64,000 nt of DNA, from contig NZ_CP013244.1 in NCBI RefSeq assembly GCF_001679665.1, positions 1,682,980 to 1,746,979 of the forward strand, written 5' to 3'. Under the pieces are notes generated by a model. That model was not told the DNA's origin, ran no database searches, and saw nothing but the letters and a program-made list of their open reading frames with translations. The translations under genes were made by a program, and so were the position numbers. Source of the DNA: Candidatus Viadribacter manganicus. Lineage in GTDB: Bacteria; Pseudomonadota; Alphaproteobacteria; Caulobacterales; Aquidulcibacteraceae. Positions 1 to 9,708 of the stretch are shown here, one piece after another (the first letter of the stretch is position 1; each line of letters starts with the position of its first letter).

Positions 1-4
1 ATGT

Positions 5-1525
5 TCAAATCTCCATCGGGTTCTTGGCGCGGCTGTTTTTGGTCCTGCCAAACAAGCCGAACTCAGTGCGTCCGCCGGACGCTTCATTGCCGAAACTAAA
101 GCCGCAGGCGCCACGAATGCCCAAAGCGTCCTCGGCGCCCTCGCGATGCGAAGTCGGGATCACGAAACGATCTTCATAGTTCGCGATCGCCATGATCTGG
201 TACATGTCCTCGATCTGCGCCGCGGCTAAGCCTACCCGCTCCGCCACCGCATGATCGATCACGCCGTCGATTGACTTCGAGCGCATGAATGAGCGCATCG
301 CCAGCATTCGCTCGAGTGCGGTAATGATCGGCGTCTCCTCACCTGCGGTGAGCATGTTGGCGAGATATTTCACCGGTATCCGCAACGAGCGCACATCCGG
401 CATGACGCCATCGTGTTCGATCGCGCCCATCGACGCCGCCGACTGGATTGGCGACAGCGGCGGGACGTACCAGACCATAGGCAGCGTGCGATATTCCGGA
501 TGAAGCGGAAACGCGACCTTCCACTCCATCGCCATTTTGTAGACCGGGCTTCTCCGCGCCGCTTCAATCCACGCCTCCGGCACGCCGTCCGCACGCGCTT
601 GCGCAATCACCGCCGGATCGCTCGGGTCAAGAAAGACCTTGAGCTGCGCCTCGTAGAGATCCTTTTCATCGACGCTGGCGGCTTCCTCGATGCGGTCCGC
701 GTCGTAGAGGATAACCCCCAGATAGCGGATGCGCCCGACGCAGGTTTCAGAGCAGACCGTAGGCTGTCCGGCTTCGATACGCGGATAGCAGAACGTGCAT
801 TTCTCGGATTTTCCACTCGACCAATTGTAATAGATTTTCTTGTACGGACACGCCGACACGCACATTCGCCAGCCGCGGCACTTGTCCTGATCGATCAGAA
901 CAATGCCGTCTTCCTCGCGCTTGTAGATGGCGCCGGACGGGCAAGCCGCGACGCAAGTCGGGTTGAGGCAATGCTCGCACAGGCGCGGCAGATACATCAT
1001 GAACGTGTTTTCAAACTGCCCGTAGATGTCCTTCTGCACCTTGTCGAAGTTCACATCCTTGGATCGCTTGGAAAACTCACCGCCGAGAATCTCCTCCCAG
1101 TTCGGGCCCCACTCGATCTTCTCCATACGTTGGCCGGTTATCTGCGAACGCGGCCGCGCGGTTGGAAACGCCTGCATCTCCGGCGCGTTCTGCAAATGCG
1201 CATAGTCGAAGTCGAAGGGCTCATAATAATCGTCGATCTCAGGCAAATCCGGGTTGGCGAAGATCTTCGCCAGGATCCGCCACTTCGGGCCCATGCGCGG
1301 TTGGATTTTTCCGCCCCTGGTACGCTCCCAGCCGCCATTCCAGCGCTTCTGATTTTCCCATTCGCGCGGATAGCCGACGCCCGGCTTGGTCTCGACGTTG
1401 TTGAACCAGGCGTATTCAACACCTTCGCGGCTGGTCCAGACATTCTTGCAGGTGACTGAGCAGGTATGACAACCGATGCACTTGTCGAGGTTGAGCACCA
1501 TGCCAATTTGAGCGCGGACTTTCAT
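5..1525 (-). CDS. narH: Respiratory nitrate reductase, beta subunit NarH
   Basis: Electron-transfer subunit of the membrane-bound nitrate reductase NarGHI; it passes electrons from the NarI haems to NarG on the cytoplasmic face. Four cysteine groups are visible: C16/19/22/26, C183/186/191/195, C216/222/226 with Trp219, and C243/246/258/262. The Trp replacing one Cys marks the [3Fe-4S] site of the family; the others bind [4Fe-4S]. At 506 residues it is full length (E. coli NarH is about 512). Its ATG overlaps the narG stop as ATGA, so the two are translationally coupled. The stop is at 5-7, so narJ and narI, normally next on this strand, lie outside the window. Identification is secure. Confidence 0.97.
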   Translation of the reverse strand: MKVRAQIGMVLNLDKCIGCHTCSVTCKNVWTSREGVEYAWFNNVETKPGVGYPREWENQKRWNGGWERTRGGKIQPRMGPKWRILAKIFANPDLPEIDDYYEPFDFDYAHLQNAPEMQAFPTARPRSQITGQRMEKIEWGPNWEEILGGEFSKRSKDVNFDKVQKDIYGQFENTFMMYLPRLCEHCLNPTCVAACPSGAIYKREEDGIVLIDQDKCRGWRMCVSACPYKKIYYNWSSGKSEKCTFCYPRIEAGQPTVCSETCVGRIRYLGVILYDADRIEEAASVDEKDLYEAQLKVFLDPSDPAVIAQARADGVPEAWIEAARRSPVYKMAMEWKVAFPLHPEYRTLPMVWYVPPLSPIQSAASMGAIEHDGVMPDVRSLRIPVKYLANMLTAGEETPIITALERMLAMRSFMRSKSIDGVIDHAVAERVGLAAAQIEDMYQIMAIANYEDRFVIPTSHREGAEDALGIRGACGFSFGNEASGGRTEFGLFGRTKNSRAKNPMEI

Positions 1526-4500
1526 TGACCGGCTCCCACTTCAGCGAGTGGTTTGTCGAGCCAATCCACTTTGTCCATCTTTCGCACGATGACGAACTCA
1601 TCGCGGTTTGAACCGACCGTTCCGTAATAATTGAACCCATAGGCCAGCTGCGCGTAACCACCGATCATATGCGTCGGCTTCAACACCGTGCGCGTCACTG
1701 AGTTATGGATGCCGCCGCGATGCCCGGTCATCTCCGAGCCGGGCGTGTTCACGATCTTCTCTTGTGCGTGGTACATGAAGACCGTGCCTTCACGGATGCG
1801 CTGAGAAACAACTGCGCGCGCGGTGAGTGCGCCGTTTGAATTGAACGCCTCGATCCAATCATTATCCTTGATGCCTGCTCGGCCAGCGTCCTTCTCCGAC
1901 AGCCACACCACTGGTCCGCCGCGATTGAGCGTCAGCATCAGCAGATTGTCCGAGTAGGTTGAGTGGATGCCCCACTTCTGGTGCGGGGTAATGAAGTTGA
2001 GTATGATCTCCTTTTCGCCATTCGAGCGGAACTTGTGCGCCAACCCCGTGGTCTTGAGATCAATCGGCGGCTTGTAGACGCACAGACCCTCGCCGAATGC
2101 ACGCATCCAAAGGTGATCTTGGTAAAGCTGCTGGCGCCCTGTCAGCGTACGCCAGGGGATCTGCTCATGTACGTTGGTATAGCCAGCATTGTAGCAAACC
2201 TTCTCGCTCTCGATCCCCGACCAGATCGGCGAGGAGATGATCTTGCGCGGCTGCGCCACCACGTCGCGGAAGCGGATCTTTTCGTCTTCCTTCGGTAGCG
2301 CCAGGTGCGCGTGCTCACGGCCGGTCTGCTTTTCCAACGACTGCCATGCCTTTACGGCCACCTCACCGTTGGTCTCTGGCGCGAGCATGAGAATGGTCTC
2401 ACAAGCGTCGATGTCGGTTTCAATCTTCGCCAGGCCCTGGGTCGGTCCATTGAGGACTTCGCCATTGAGCGCCTTCAAATGCGCGATTTCATGGTCGGTG
2501 TTCCAGCCCAGACCCTTGCCGCCGTTGCCGACCTTGCCCATTAGTGGGCCGAGCGAGGTGAAGCGGCGATAGACGTTCGGGTAGTCGCGCTCGATCACTG
2601 TAATCTGCGGGCCGGTTTTTCCGGGGACCAGCGCGCAATCACCCTTCCACCAATCCTCTACATCAAACGGCTGCGCCATTTCGCCGGCGGTATCGTGTTG
2701 GATCGGCGTCAGGACAACGTCCTTCTCCACGCCCAAGATTTCGGGGCATACTTCCGAGAACGATTTTGCAATGGCCTTGAAGATTTCCCAGTCTGACTTG
2801 CACTCCCAAACAGGATCCACGGCCGCGGTCAGCGGGTGGATGAACGGGTGCATGTCCGAGGTGTTGAGATCGTTCTTCTCATACCAAGTCGCTGTGGGCA
2901 GAATGACGTCGGAGTAGACCGCGGTTGTGGACATACGAAAGTCGATCGTGACAAGCAGATCGAGCTTTCCTTCTGGCGCTTCGTCGCGCCACTTCACGTC
3001 CACGGGCTTGCGTCGGCCGGTAGAACCCAGATCTTTGCCGAGCACGCCGTTTGTCGTCCCAAGCAGATGCTTCAAGAAATATTCGTGACCTTTGCCGGAC
3101 GAACCCAACAAATTCGAGCGCCACACAAACATGTTGCGCGGCCAATTGTCTGGGTGATCTGGGTCCATGCAGCTCATCTCGAGCCGCTTGGCGTTCAGTT
3201 CGCGCACGACGTAGTCGCGTGGATCGACACCCTCGCGCTCAGCCGCTTTCGCCACGTCCAGTGGATTGGTCTTGAGCGCCGGCGCCGAGGGCAACCACCC
3301 CATACGCTCGGCCTTGGCGTTATAGTCGATGAAGGTCACACCCCAGTCGCCGTCTGGTGCGGTGGGTGAAAGGATTTCTTTCACGTCCAGCGTTTCGTAA
3401 CGCCACTGATCGGAATGCGCATAGAAGAAGCTGGTAGAGTTCTGTTGGCGCGGCGGACGCGCCCAATCGGTCGCAAACGCCAGCGGTGCCCAGCCGGTCT
3501 GAGGCCGCAACTTTTCCTGTCCAACATAGTGCGACCAGCCACCACCAGATTGACCGATGCAGCCACACATCGCGAGGAGGTTGATCACCCCGCGATAGTT
3601 CATGTCCATGTGATACCAATGGTTCATCGCCGCGCCGATGATCACCATCGACTTGCCGTTGGTCTTTTCCGCGTTGGTCGCAAAACCGCGCGCCACGGCG
3701 ATGATCTGATTGCGCGGGACAGTCGTGACGGCCTCCGCCCAAGCCGGCGTATAGGGTTCAAGGTCATCGTAGCTGGACGGCATGTGCTCGCCGCCGAAGC
3801 CCTGATCTACACCATAGTTGGCGAGCATCAGATCGTAGACGGAGGCAACTAACACCTCACCGTCCTTCAACGTCATGCGTTTTGCAGGAATGCGACGCAT
3901 CAGCGTGTCAGGGTGGTCGGTGGACGCAAACCCGTTCGAGGCGGTGTTGGCAAAGTAGGGAAACAAGACCTCGGCGACTTCGTCGTGCGCGCCCTTGAGG
4001 CCAACGCGCAGCTTCACCGGCGCGCCATCCGCCTTCTTCTCTTCCAAATTCCACTTGCCCTGTTCACCCCACCGGAACCCGATCGAGCCGGTCGGCACAA
4101 CCGGGTTGCCAGTCGCTTCATCAATGCCGATCGTCTTCCAGTCGGGATTGTTGTCTTCGCCTAAGCCATCGACAAAGTCCGAAGCGCGCACCAGCCGATC
4201 GGGAACGTAGCGGCCATCCTTCTTCACAAGCCGCACCAGCAACGGCATGTCGGTGTAGCGGCGGACGTAGTCCTGAAAGTACGGCACCTGCCGGTCGCGA
4301 TGGTACTCGCTCAGCACCACGTGACCCATGGCCATCGCGAGCGCGGCATCTGTCCCCTGCTTCACCGAAATCCACAGGTCGGCGAATTTCGAAGCTTCGG
4401 AATAGTCCGGACAAATGACGACGGACTTCGCACCTTTATAGCGAACCTCCGTGTAGAAGTGCGCGTCCGGCGTCCGCGTCTGCGGCACGTTCGAGCCCCA

Positions 4501-5253
4501 GACCAGAATGAAGCCGGAATTGTACCAGTCCGCGGATTCCGGAACGTCGGTTTGCTCGCCCCAGGTTTGCGGCGAAGCCGGCGGCAAGTCGCAGTACCAA
4601 TCGTAAAACGAACCGCAGACGCCACCGATCAATTGCAGATAACGAGCTCCGGCCGCGTAGGAGATCATCGACATCGCGGGGATTGGCGAGAAACCAAACA
4701 CTCGATCTGGACCGTGCTTCTTCACGGTGTAGGCGTTGGCGGCGCCGATCAACTCAGTGACTTCGTGCCAGGCAGCGCGCACCAGGCCGCCGCCGCCGCG
4801 AATGGAAGTGTAGGATTTCCGCTTGGCCGGGTTCTCGACGATCGACGCCCAAGCCTGCACCGGCGACATCGTCTTGCGCGCTTCGCGCCACATCTTCATT
4901 AAGCGACCACGCACGAGCGGATACTTCACACGATTGCCGGAATAGAGATACCAGGAGTAACTCGCGCCGCGTGCGCAGCCGCGTGGCTCATGGTTCGGCA
5001 AGTCCGGTCGTGTGCGCGGATAATCCGTCTGTTGCGTCTCCCATGTGACGATGCCGCCCTTGACGTAGATCTTCCACGAACACGAGCCCGTGCAGTTCAC
5101 GCCATGCGTTGACCGAACGATCTTGTCGTGCTGCCACCTGCGCCGGTAGGCTTCCTCCCAGGAACGATCCTCGTCGTTCATGACGCCGTGCCCTTCCGAG
5201 TAGAGCTCGGTCTTGCGCGTAAAGAAGGCGAGGCGATCGAGTGTATGGCTCAT
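1522..5253 (-). CDS. narG: Respiratory nitrate reductase, alpha subunit NarG
   Basis: Catalytic subunit that reduces nitrate to nitrite at a Mo-bis(MGD) centre. The N-terminal FS0 cluster ligands His50, Cys54, Cys58 and Cys93 are all present at the positions known from E. coli NarG, and the length (1243 residues) is normal. No export signal is apparent beyond the usual NarG N-terminus, so it should stay on the cytoplasmic side with NarH. It starts 11 bases after the narK stop and overlaps narH by ATGA, so narK-narG-narH form one transcription unit. It depends on the molybdenum cofactor genes encoded divergently at 9100-14350. No frameshift or missing ligand was seen. Confidence 0.97.
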   Translation of the reverse strand: MSHTLDRLAFFTRKTELYSEGHGVMNDEDRSWEEAYRRRWQHDKIVRSTHGVNCTGSCSWKIYVKGGIVTWETQQTDYPRTRPDLPNHEPRGCARGASYSWYLYSGNRVKYPLVRGRLMKMWREARKTMSPVQAWASIVENPAKRKSYTSIRGGGGLVRAAWHEVTELIGAANAYTVKKHGPDRVFGFSPIPAMSMISYAAGARYLQLIGGVCGSFYDWYCDLPPASPQTWGEQTDVPESADWYNSGFILVWGSNVPQTRTPDAHFYTEVRYKGAKSVVICPDYSEASKFADLWISVKQGTDAALAMAMGHVVLSEYHRDRQVPYFQDYVRRYTDMPLLVRLVKKDGRYVPDRLVRASDFVDGLGEDNNPDWKTIGIDEATGNPVVPTGSIGFRWGEQGKWNLEEKKADGAPVKLRVGLKGAHDEVAEVLFPYFANTASNGFASTDHPDTLMRRIPAKRMTLKDGEVLVASVYDLMLANYGVDQGFGGEHMPSSYDDLEPYTPAWAEAVTTVPRNQIIAVARGFATNAEKTNGKSMVIIGAAMNHWYHMDMNYRGVINLLAMCGCIGQSGGGWSHYVGQEKLRPQTGWAPLAFATDWARPPRQQNSTSFFYAHSDQWRYETLDVKEILSPTAPDGDWGVTFIDYNAKAERMGWLPSAPALKTNPLDVAKAAEREGVDPRDYVVRELNAKRLEMSCMDPDHPDNWPRNMFVWRSNLLGSSGKGHEYFLKHLLGTTNGVLGKDLGSTGRRKPVDVKWRDEAPEGKLDLLVTIDFRMSTTAVYSDVILPTATWYEKNDLNTSDMHPFIHPLTAAVDPVWECKSDWEIFKAIAKSFSEVCPEILGVEKDVVLTPIQHDTAGEMAQPFDVEDWWKGDCALVPGKTGPQITVIERDYPNVYRRFTSLGPLMGKVGNGGKGLGWNTDHEIAHLKALNGEVLNGPTQGLAKIETDIDACETILMLAPETNGEVAVKAWQSLEKQTGREHAHLALPKEDEKIRFRDVVAQPRKIISSPIWSGIESEKVCYNAGYTNVHEQIPWRTLTGRQQLYQDHLWMRAFGEGLCVYKPPIDLKTTGLAHKFRSNGEKEIILNFITPHQKWGIHSTYSDNLLMLTLNRGGPVVWLSEKDAGRAGIKDNDWIEAFNSNGALTARAVVSQRIREGTVFMYHAQEKIVNTPGSEMTGHRGGIHNSVTRTVLKPTHMIGGYAQLAYGFNYYGTVGSNRDEFVIVRKMDKVDWLDKPLAEVGAGQ

Positions 5254-5264
5254 GTCAATTGCCC

Positions 5265-8012
5265 TCAGTTCGCAGATGCTTTGACAGCTGAAACAGCTGG
5301 CGCGCGCTTATTTTCGACGTCGAACAACACACCGCCGGGCCGCGCATAGACGAACCAGGTGATGGCGAGGCACGACACATAGAAGACGAGAAAGCCGATC
5401 AGCGCCGCGTTGGCGCTCCCGGAAGCCGCGAGAGACATGCCGAAGCTCTTAGGAATAAAGAACGCGCCGTAAGCGGCGATTGCCGACGTAAAGCCTGTGA
5501 TGGCGGCAGATTCCTTCTCCGCCTGCTTCAACTGCTCGGTGGCAGATGCGCTCGGAGAAAGCCGCGCAATCTCTTTCCGCATGATGGCCGGTATCATTTG
5601 GAAGGTTGATGCGTTGCCAACTCCGCTCGCAAAGAAGAGCAGAATGAAACAAGCGAAGAAGCCCGTGAACGCGCCAGGCGCGTCCTTGTTGGCGAGGAAA
5701 TACATGACGCCTATGGTGCCGAGCATCATGCCTACGAACACCACGAGGGTCACTCGCGCGCCGCCGAACCGATCGGACACCCAACCCGTTAGGGAGCGCG
5801 ACAGCGCCCCGACCAGCGGGCCAAGGAAAGCGATTTGCAGCACGTTTACATCTGGGAATTGCGTGCTGGTGAGCAGCGGGAACGCGGCAGAGAAGCCAAT
5901 GAAGGAGCCAAACGTGCCAGTGTAGAGCCAACACATGACCCAGTTGTGTGTGCGCGTGAAGATGACGGATTGTTCGGTGAAAGACGCCTTTGCCGTCGAC
6001 AGGTCATTCATTCCAAACCACGCCATGAACGCCGAGGCGACAATGAACGGCACCCAGATGAAGCCGGCGTTCTGCATGAACAACGTATCGCCGGTCGTGG
6101 TGGCCTGACCTTCACCGCCAAACGATCCAAAGACGGCGGCTGTGATGGCGAGTGGAACCAAGAACTGCATCGCGCTGACGCCGAGATTACCGAGACCCGC
6201 ATTGAGCGCGAGGGCGTTGCCCTTCTCTGCGCGCGGGTAGAAGAAGCCGATGTTCGACATCGACGACGCAAAGTTGCCGCCGCCCAGACCACACAGAAGC
6301 GCCAGCCCCAGCATGATCCAATATGGCGTTTCAGGACTCTGCACGGCGAAGCCAATGCCAAGCGCTGGGGCCAGCAGCGACCACGTCGTCAGCGTTGTCC
6401 AAAAGCGTCCGCCGAAGATCGGCACCATGAACGAATAGAATATGCGCAACGTCGCGCCGGAGAGTCCCGGCAATGCCGCGAGCCAGAAGAGTTGGTCCGT
6501 GGTGTAGTTGAAGCCGATGAGCGGGAGCTTGGCGACTACGACCGACCAGACCATCCACACGGCGAACGAAAGGAACAGGGACGGGATCGACAGCCACAGA
6601 TTGCGTGAAGCGATCTTCTTTCCGGTCTCCTTCCAGAACACCGGCTCTTCCGGGCGCCAATCGGCGATGAGCCCGGCGCCACGAGCGCCGTGCTTCGCGG
6701 GCTCGTGAATCGGCTCCATTTCCGGAAATTGCGGCAGCGTCTCGAGGATAGCCTCGGCCGCGCGGCTCTCCATGCGCTGGATCGCGAAATGCATCCAAAG
6801 CAGTGCGCCAGCGGCGATGGCGAACAACAGCATAAAGCAGCTGGTCCAGATGCCGGTGAGGTCGTTGAGCACGCCAAAGGCGATCGGCAACACGAAGCCG
6901 CCCAGACCGCCAATCATGCCGACCAGCCCGCCGACGGCGCCCACGTCTTTCGGATAGTAGACCGGGATGTGCTTGTAGACGGCGGCCTTGCCCAGACTCA
7001 TGAAGAAGCCAAGCACGAAGAGGATCACCGTGAAGGCGATAAGCCCGGTTTCAAGCCGAAACGCGATTGGTCCGTGAATCCCATCGACGACGTAGGATGT
7101 CGGCGGATAGGAGAGAATGAAGGCCGCGGCGACGCTGACAAGGAACGTCCAATACATAACCTGGCGCGCGCCGACGCGATCGGAGAGATGCCCGCCATAA
7201 ACCCGGAAGAGCGAGGCCGGCACCGAGAACGCGGCGGCCACCATGCCGGCCGTCTTCAGGTCGAGGCCATAGACACCGACGAGATAGCGCGGCAGCCAAA
7301 GCGCCAGCGCAACGAACGCGCCGAAGACGAAGAAGTAATAGAGCGAGAACCGCCAGACCTGAATGTTCTTGAGCGGGGCAAATTGTTCGAGCATCGGCCG
7401 GGGCTTCAGCCCTTTGGCGCGTCGTTCCACGAGCTCTGGATCGTCCTTCGTGAACAGAAAGAACAGTATGGCGATCGCAACGAGACCAACCGCCCAAATC
7501 TGCGCCACCGCCTGCCAACCCATGGCAATGAGGACAAAGGGAGCAACGAACTTGGTGACGGCGGCGCCCACATTGCCCGCGCCGAAAATCCCGAGAGCCG
7601 TCCCCTGCTTTTCTGCGCCGAAGAACTTAGACACGTAGGTCACGCCGACGGCAAACGTTCCGCCGGCGATGCCAACGCCAAGCGCCGCGATAAGAAACTG
7701 CGGATAGGTCTCGGCGTATGACAGCAGAAAGGTTGCGCCGGCGGCGGCCAGCATCACCAGTGGATAGACGACGCGGCCGCCAAACTGGTCAGTCCACACG
7801 CCCAGCACGAGCCGGATCAGCGAGCCGGTCAATATCGGGGTGCCAATCAGCAAACCGAATTGCGTTTCCGACAGGCCCAAATCCTGCTGAATCTGAATGC
7901 CGATGATCGAGAAGATTGTCCAAACGGCAAAGCTCGCGGTGAAGGCGATTGTGCTCAGCCAAAGCGCCGTATCAGCGCCGCTTCGCTTAGTTGCTCCCGT
8001 CTGTAGAGACAT
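5265..8012 (-). CDS. narK: Fused nitrate/nitrite transporter NarK1-NarK2
   Basis: Two complete major-facilitator domains in one 915-residue chain. The first (about residues 1-440) begins SGADTALWLS; the second starts near residue 490 after a hydrophilic linker (GARGAGLIADWRPEEP). Each repeats the nitrate-porter pattern of glycine-rich helices (for example GVGIAGGTFAVGVT and LLCGLGGGNFASSMSN). In families known from Paracoccus such fusions combine a NarK1 nitrate/proton symporter with a NarK2 nitrate/nitrite exchanger. I chose the ATG at 8012 (MSLQTGATKR) with GGGGCGG just upstream; an in-frame ATG at 8114 would add 34 charged residues that do not resemble the family. First gene of the narKGH operon, whose promoter region lies at 8013-8297. 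Confidence 0.93.
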   Translation of the reverse strand: MSLQTGATKRSGADTALWLSTIAFTASFAVWTIFSIIGIQIQQDLGLSETQFGLLIGTPILTGSLIRLVLGVWTDQFGGRVVYPLVMLAAAGATFLLSYAETYPQFLIAALGVGIAGGTFAVGVTYVSKFFGAEKQGTALGIFGAGNVGAAVTKFVAPFVLIAMGWQAVAQIWAVGLVAIAILFFLFTKDDPELVERRAKGLKPRPMLEQFAPLKNIQVWRFSLYYFFVFGAFVALALWLPRYLVGVYGLDLKTAGMVAAAFSVPASLFRVYGGHLSDRVGARQVMYWTFLVSVAAAFILSYPPTSYVVDGIHGPIAFRLETGLIAFTVILFVLGFFMSLGKAAVYKHIPVYYPKDVGAVGGLVGMIGGLGGFVLPIAFGVLNDLTGIWTSCFMLLFAIAAGALLWMHFAIQRMESRAAEAILETLPQFPEMEPIHEPAKHGARGAGLIADWRPEEPVFWKETGKKIASRNLWLSIPSLFLSFAVWMVWSVVVAKLPLIGFNYTTDQLFWLAALPGLSGATLRIFYSFMVPIFGGRFWTTLTTWSLLAPALGIGFAVQSPETPYWIMLGLALLCGLGGGNFASSMSNIGFFYPRAEKGNALALNAGLGNLGVSAMQFLVPLAITAAVFGSFGGEGQATTTGDTLFMQNAGFIWVPFIVASAFMAWFGMNDLSTAKASFTEQSVIFTRTHNWVMCWLYTGTFGSFIGFSAAFPLLTSTQFPDVNVLQIAFLGPLVGALSRSLTGWVSDRFGGARVTLVVFVGMMLGTIGVMYFLANKDAPGAFTGFFACFILLFFASGVGNASTFQMIPAIMRKEIARLSPSASATEQLKQAEKESAAITGFTSAIAAYGAFFIPKSFGMSLAASGSANAALIGFLVFYVSCLAITWFVYARPGGVLFDVENKRAPAVSAVKASAN

Positions 8013-8108
8013 ATTGACCGCCCCGAACACCAGCGAGAGTGAGACGCCTCGCAGGCTTCTAAGAGCGTCAAGTCGGCGTCGGAGCGTTTGATGCAGATCA
8101 AGCGAGCG

Positions 8109-8132
8109 GCGCAATTACCCGAAAAATTGCGC
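8109..8132. promoter_or_regulatory. Perfect inverted repeat in the narK leader
   Basis: GCGCAATT at 8109-8116 and AATTGCGC at 8125-8132, separated by eight bases. It lies about 100 bases upstream of the narK ATG and downstream of the Fnr-type boxes, so it would fall in the narK leader RNA or be a second operator. The function is unknown. Confidence 0.4.
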
Positions 8133-8180
8133 GTTCGACATTCGCTCGCCGCCCCACTTGACCTTTGTCCGCCTCGTGAC

Positions 8181-8194
8181 TTGCGGAATATCAA
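8181..8194. promoter_or_regulatory. Weak Fnr-family box ahead of narK
   Basis: TTGCGGAATATCAA, read on the minus strand TTGATATTCCGCAA. One half-site (TTGAT) is perfect and the other keeps three of five bases. The centre is 50 bases from the stronger box at 8231-8244, an arrangement seen at tandemly activated promoters. It is more likely to serve narK than narR. Confidence 0.35.
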
Positions 8195-8196
8195 AT

Positions 8197-8219
8197 GGCG
8201 GACGTTTTCTGCGTCCGCC
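8197..8219. promoter_or_regulatory. Inverted repeat between narK and narR
   Basis: GGCGGACG (8197-8204) and CGTCCGCC (8212-8219) with a seven-base loop. No T-run follows on either strand, so it is not a classical terminator. It lies where the start of a narK transcript driven from the 8231-8244 box would be expected, which suggests an operator or a 5'-end stem-loop. Confidence 0.35.
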
Positions 8220-8230
8220 TCTCTCCTGAA

Positions 8231-8244
8231 TTGACTTGTATCAA
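8231..8244. promoter_or_regulatory. Fnr/NarR-type binding box between narK and narR
   Basis: TTGACTTGTATCAA matches the Fnr-family consensus TTGAT-N4-ATCAA with one difference. It lies in the divergent narK/narR region. A start site 41.5 bases from its centre on the plus strand would be near 8279, giving a short leader before the narR ATG at 8298. On the minus strand it would serve narK with a longer leader. The Glu-x2-Ser-Arg recognition helix of the regulator next door fits TTGA half-sites. Confidence 0.75.
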
Positions 8245-8297
8245 TTCAACGGGGGCCGGACGGCGCCACAAGACTCCAGCTGCCACCGGAGAGCGCC

Positions 8298-9107
8298 ATG
8301 CGAGCGTGTGACATGGATCGGGTCAAGGGCCTGCCGCTTTTTGCGGATGCAGCGGCTGACACCTTTCGTGTCGCCACGGCCGGTGCCCACCTGCAACGCT
8401 TTCCCGCTGGGACTATGCTCTTGCTTGAAGGTGATCCGGTAGATTTTCTCTACGTTTTGCTGGACGGCCAAGTCGAACTGCACGGCACCTGGAACGATCA
8501 CGAAACCGTTCTGGCGATTTTGCGCCCTGTTTCGACATTCATTCTCGCCGCCGTCGTTTTGGACGCGGATGCCCTTATGTCGGCGCGTACGCTGGAGCGT
8601 TGTGAGATTCTAATGATCCCCGGCGACGCGATCCGCACCGCCATGCGGCTCGATCCGAGGTTCGCGATGGCCGTGTCACGCGACTTGGCGGGTTGCTATC
8701 GGGGACTCGTTCGCACGGTCAAGAATCACAAGCTCCGCAATAGTGTTGAGCGCTTGGCCAATTATCTTCTCGCTCTGCGCGCGGCGGACAATTCAGGCGG
8801 CGTCGTGCGCCTCCATCATGAGAAGCGCATTCTTGCCTCGTTGCTGGGCATGACGCCCGAAAATCTCTCCCGGGCATTCTCTGCGTTGCAAGCGGTTGGC
8901 GTGAACGTCCAAGGCGCCGTGGTCACTCTATCCAATGTCGCGGCGTTAGAGGCCTTAGCCAAACCAGATCCCCTGATCGACAACCACGCCCCACGCGGTG
9001 GCGACATTGTCGCCGAGGCAGATGCCGAGGTCTGGTCATCCGAGCGGAATCGCGCGGGCGGTGAGGCCGGCGCACGCACCGCAAGCGCAGGAAGGCGCAA
9101 TGACTGA
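8298..9107 (+). CDS. narR: Crp/Fnr-family regulator, NarR/Nnr-like
   Basis: Transcription factor with an N-terminal cyclic-nucleotide-type sensor domain (about residues 10-130) and a C-terminal winged helix-turn-helix (about 170-222; LLGMTPENLSRAF). The ExxSR of that helix matches Fnr-type recognition of TTGAT. It lacks the N-terminal cysteine set of true Fnr, so it is not an oxygen-sensing Fe-S protein. The position divergent from narKGH recalls NarR of Paracoccus, which activates narK in response to nitrate/nitrite. A tail of about 45 residues after the DNA-binding domain is unusual. Its stop overlaps the mobA start, so the regulator heads the cofactor operon. Family is certain; the NarR name is inferred from context. 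Confidence 0.8.
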   Translation: MRACDMDRVKGLPLFADAAADTFRVATAGAHLQRFPAGTMLLLEGDPVDFLYVLLDGQVELHGTWNDHETVLAILRPVSTFILAAVVLDADALMSARTLERCEILMIPGDAIRTAMRLDPRFAMAVSRDLAGCYRGLVRTVKNHKLRNSVERLANYLLALRAADNSGGVVRLHHEKRILASLLGMTPENLSRAFSALQAVGVNVQGAVVTLSNVAALEALAKPDPLIDNHAPRGGDIVAEADAEVWSSERNRAGGEAGARTASAGRRND

Positions 9108-9708
9108 ATCACATCCAACAACAGAGCGCGTGGGCGGAATGTTGCTCGCAGGCGGCCAATCTCGCCGCTTCGGCGCCGAAAAAGCGGTGGCGCGCTTTGG
9201 CGAAACATTGATGATGGATGCGGTCGCTGAGCGATTTGCTCGATTTGCTGACTTTGCGATTAGCGCGAGACCGGGTTCCGCGGCCGCGACGCGCGCGACG
9301 CGCTTGCACGCTACAATTTTGAATGATGATCCAAGCCTGCCCTCTGGGCCACTTGCAGGGGTATTGGAAGGGCTGAAGTGGGCGCACGCCCGCAACCTCG
9401 ACTTCCTCGCGACTGCCCCGTGCGACGCACCTCTCCTGCCGACCGATGTGTTCGAGCGCCTCCTGGATGCGATCGGTCTAGCGCCTGCGGCGTTCGCGGT
9501 TACCTCGGTAGGCGATCATCCCCTTTGTGCGGTCTGGCAGGTTGCGCTTCAGACCCCACTTGAACATTCTTTGAGAGGCGGCGTGCATCCCTCGGTCAGA
9601 TCGTTTCTGGCAGAGCAGCACGCGGAGCGTGTTTGGTTCGACGACGCACGCGCTTTTGCCAACGCCAACACGGCTGACGCCCTTCTCGCCTTAGAGCGGC
9701 CGGCATGA
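9100..9708 (+). CDS. mobA: Molybdenum cofactor guanylyltransferase MobA
   Basis: Transfers GMP from GTP to molybdopterin-Mo to form MGD, the cofactor form bound by NarG. The N-terminal nucleotide-binding signature [15 protein letters not shown] (about residue 15) and the APCDAPLL metal-binding loop are clear. I chose the ATG at 9100 because it overlaps the regulator stop (ATGACTGA) and places the signature at the usual distance from the N-terminus; the in-frame extension to 8998 has no similarity to the family. At 202 residues it has the normal length. It overlaps moaA by ATGA. Confidence 0.9.
   Translation: MTESHPTTERVGGMLLAGGQSRRFGAEKAVARFGETLMMDAVAERFARFADFAISARPGSAAATRATRLHATILNDDPSLPSGPLAGVLEGLKWAHARNLDFLATAPCDAPLLPTDVFERLLDAIGLAPAAFAVTSVGDHPLCAVWQVALQTPLEHSLRGGVHPSVRSFLAEQHAERVWFDDARAFANANTADALLALERPA

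Noticed and set aside
413..1459. Long plus-strand open frame opposite narH
   Set aside because: It is Arg-rich antisense sequence of a clearly conserved gene and has no family similarity.
6690..7721. Long plus-strand open frame opposite narK
   Set aside because: Antisense of a well-matched membrane protein; composition is low in hydrophobics and not protein-like.
8197..8219. Inverted repeat as an intrinsic terminator
   Set aside because: No T-run follows on either strand, and it lies upstream of both divergent genes, so it is kept only as a regulatory candidate.
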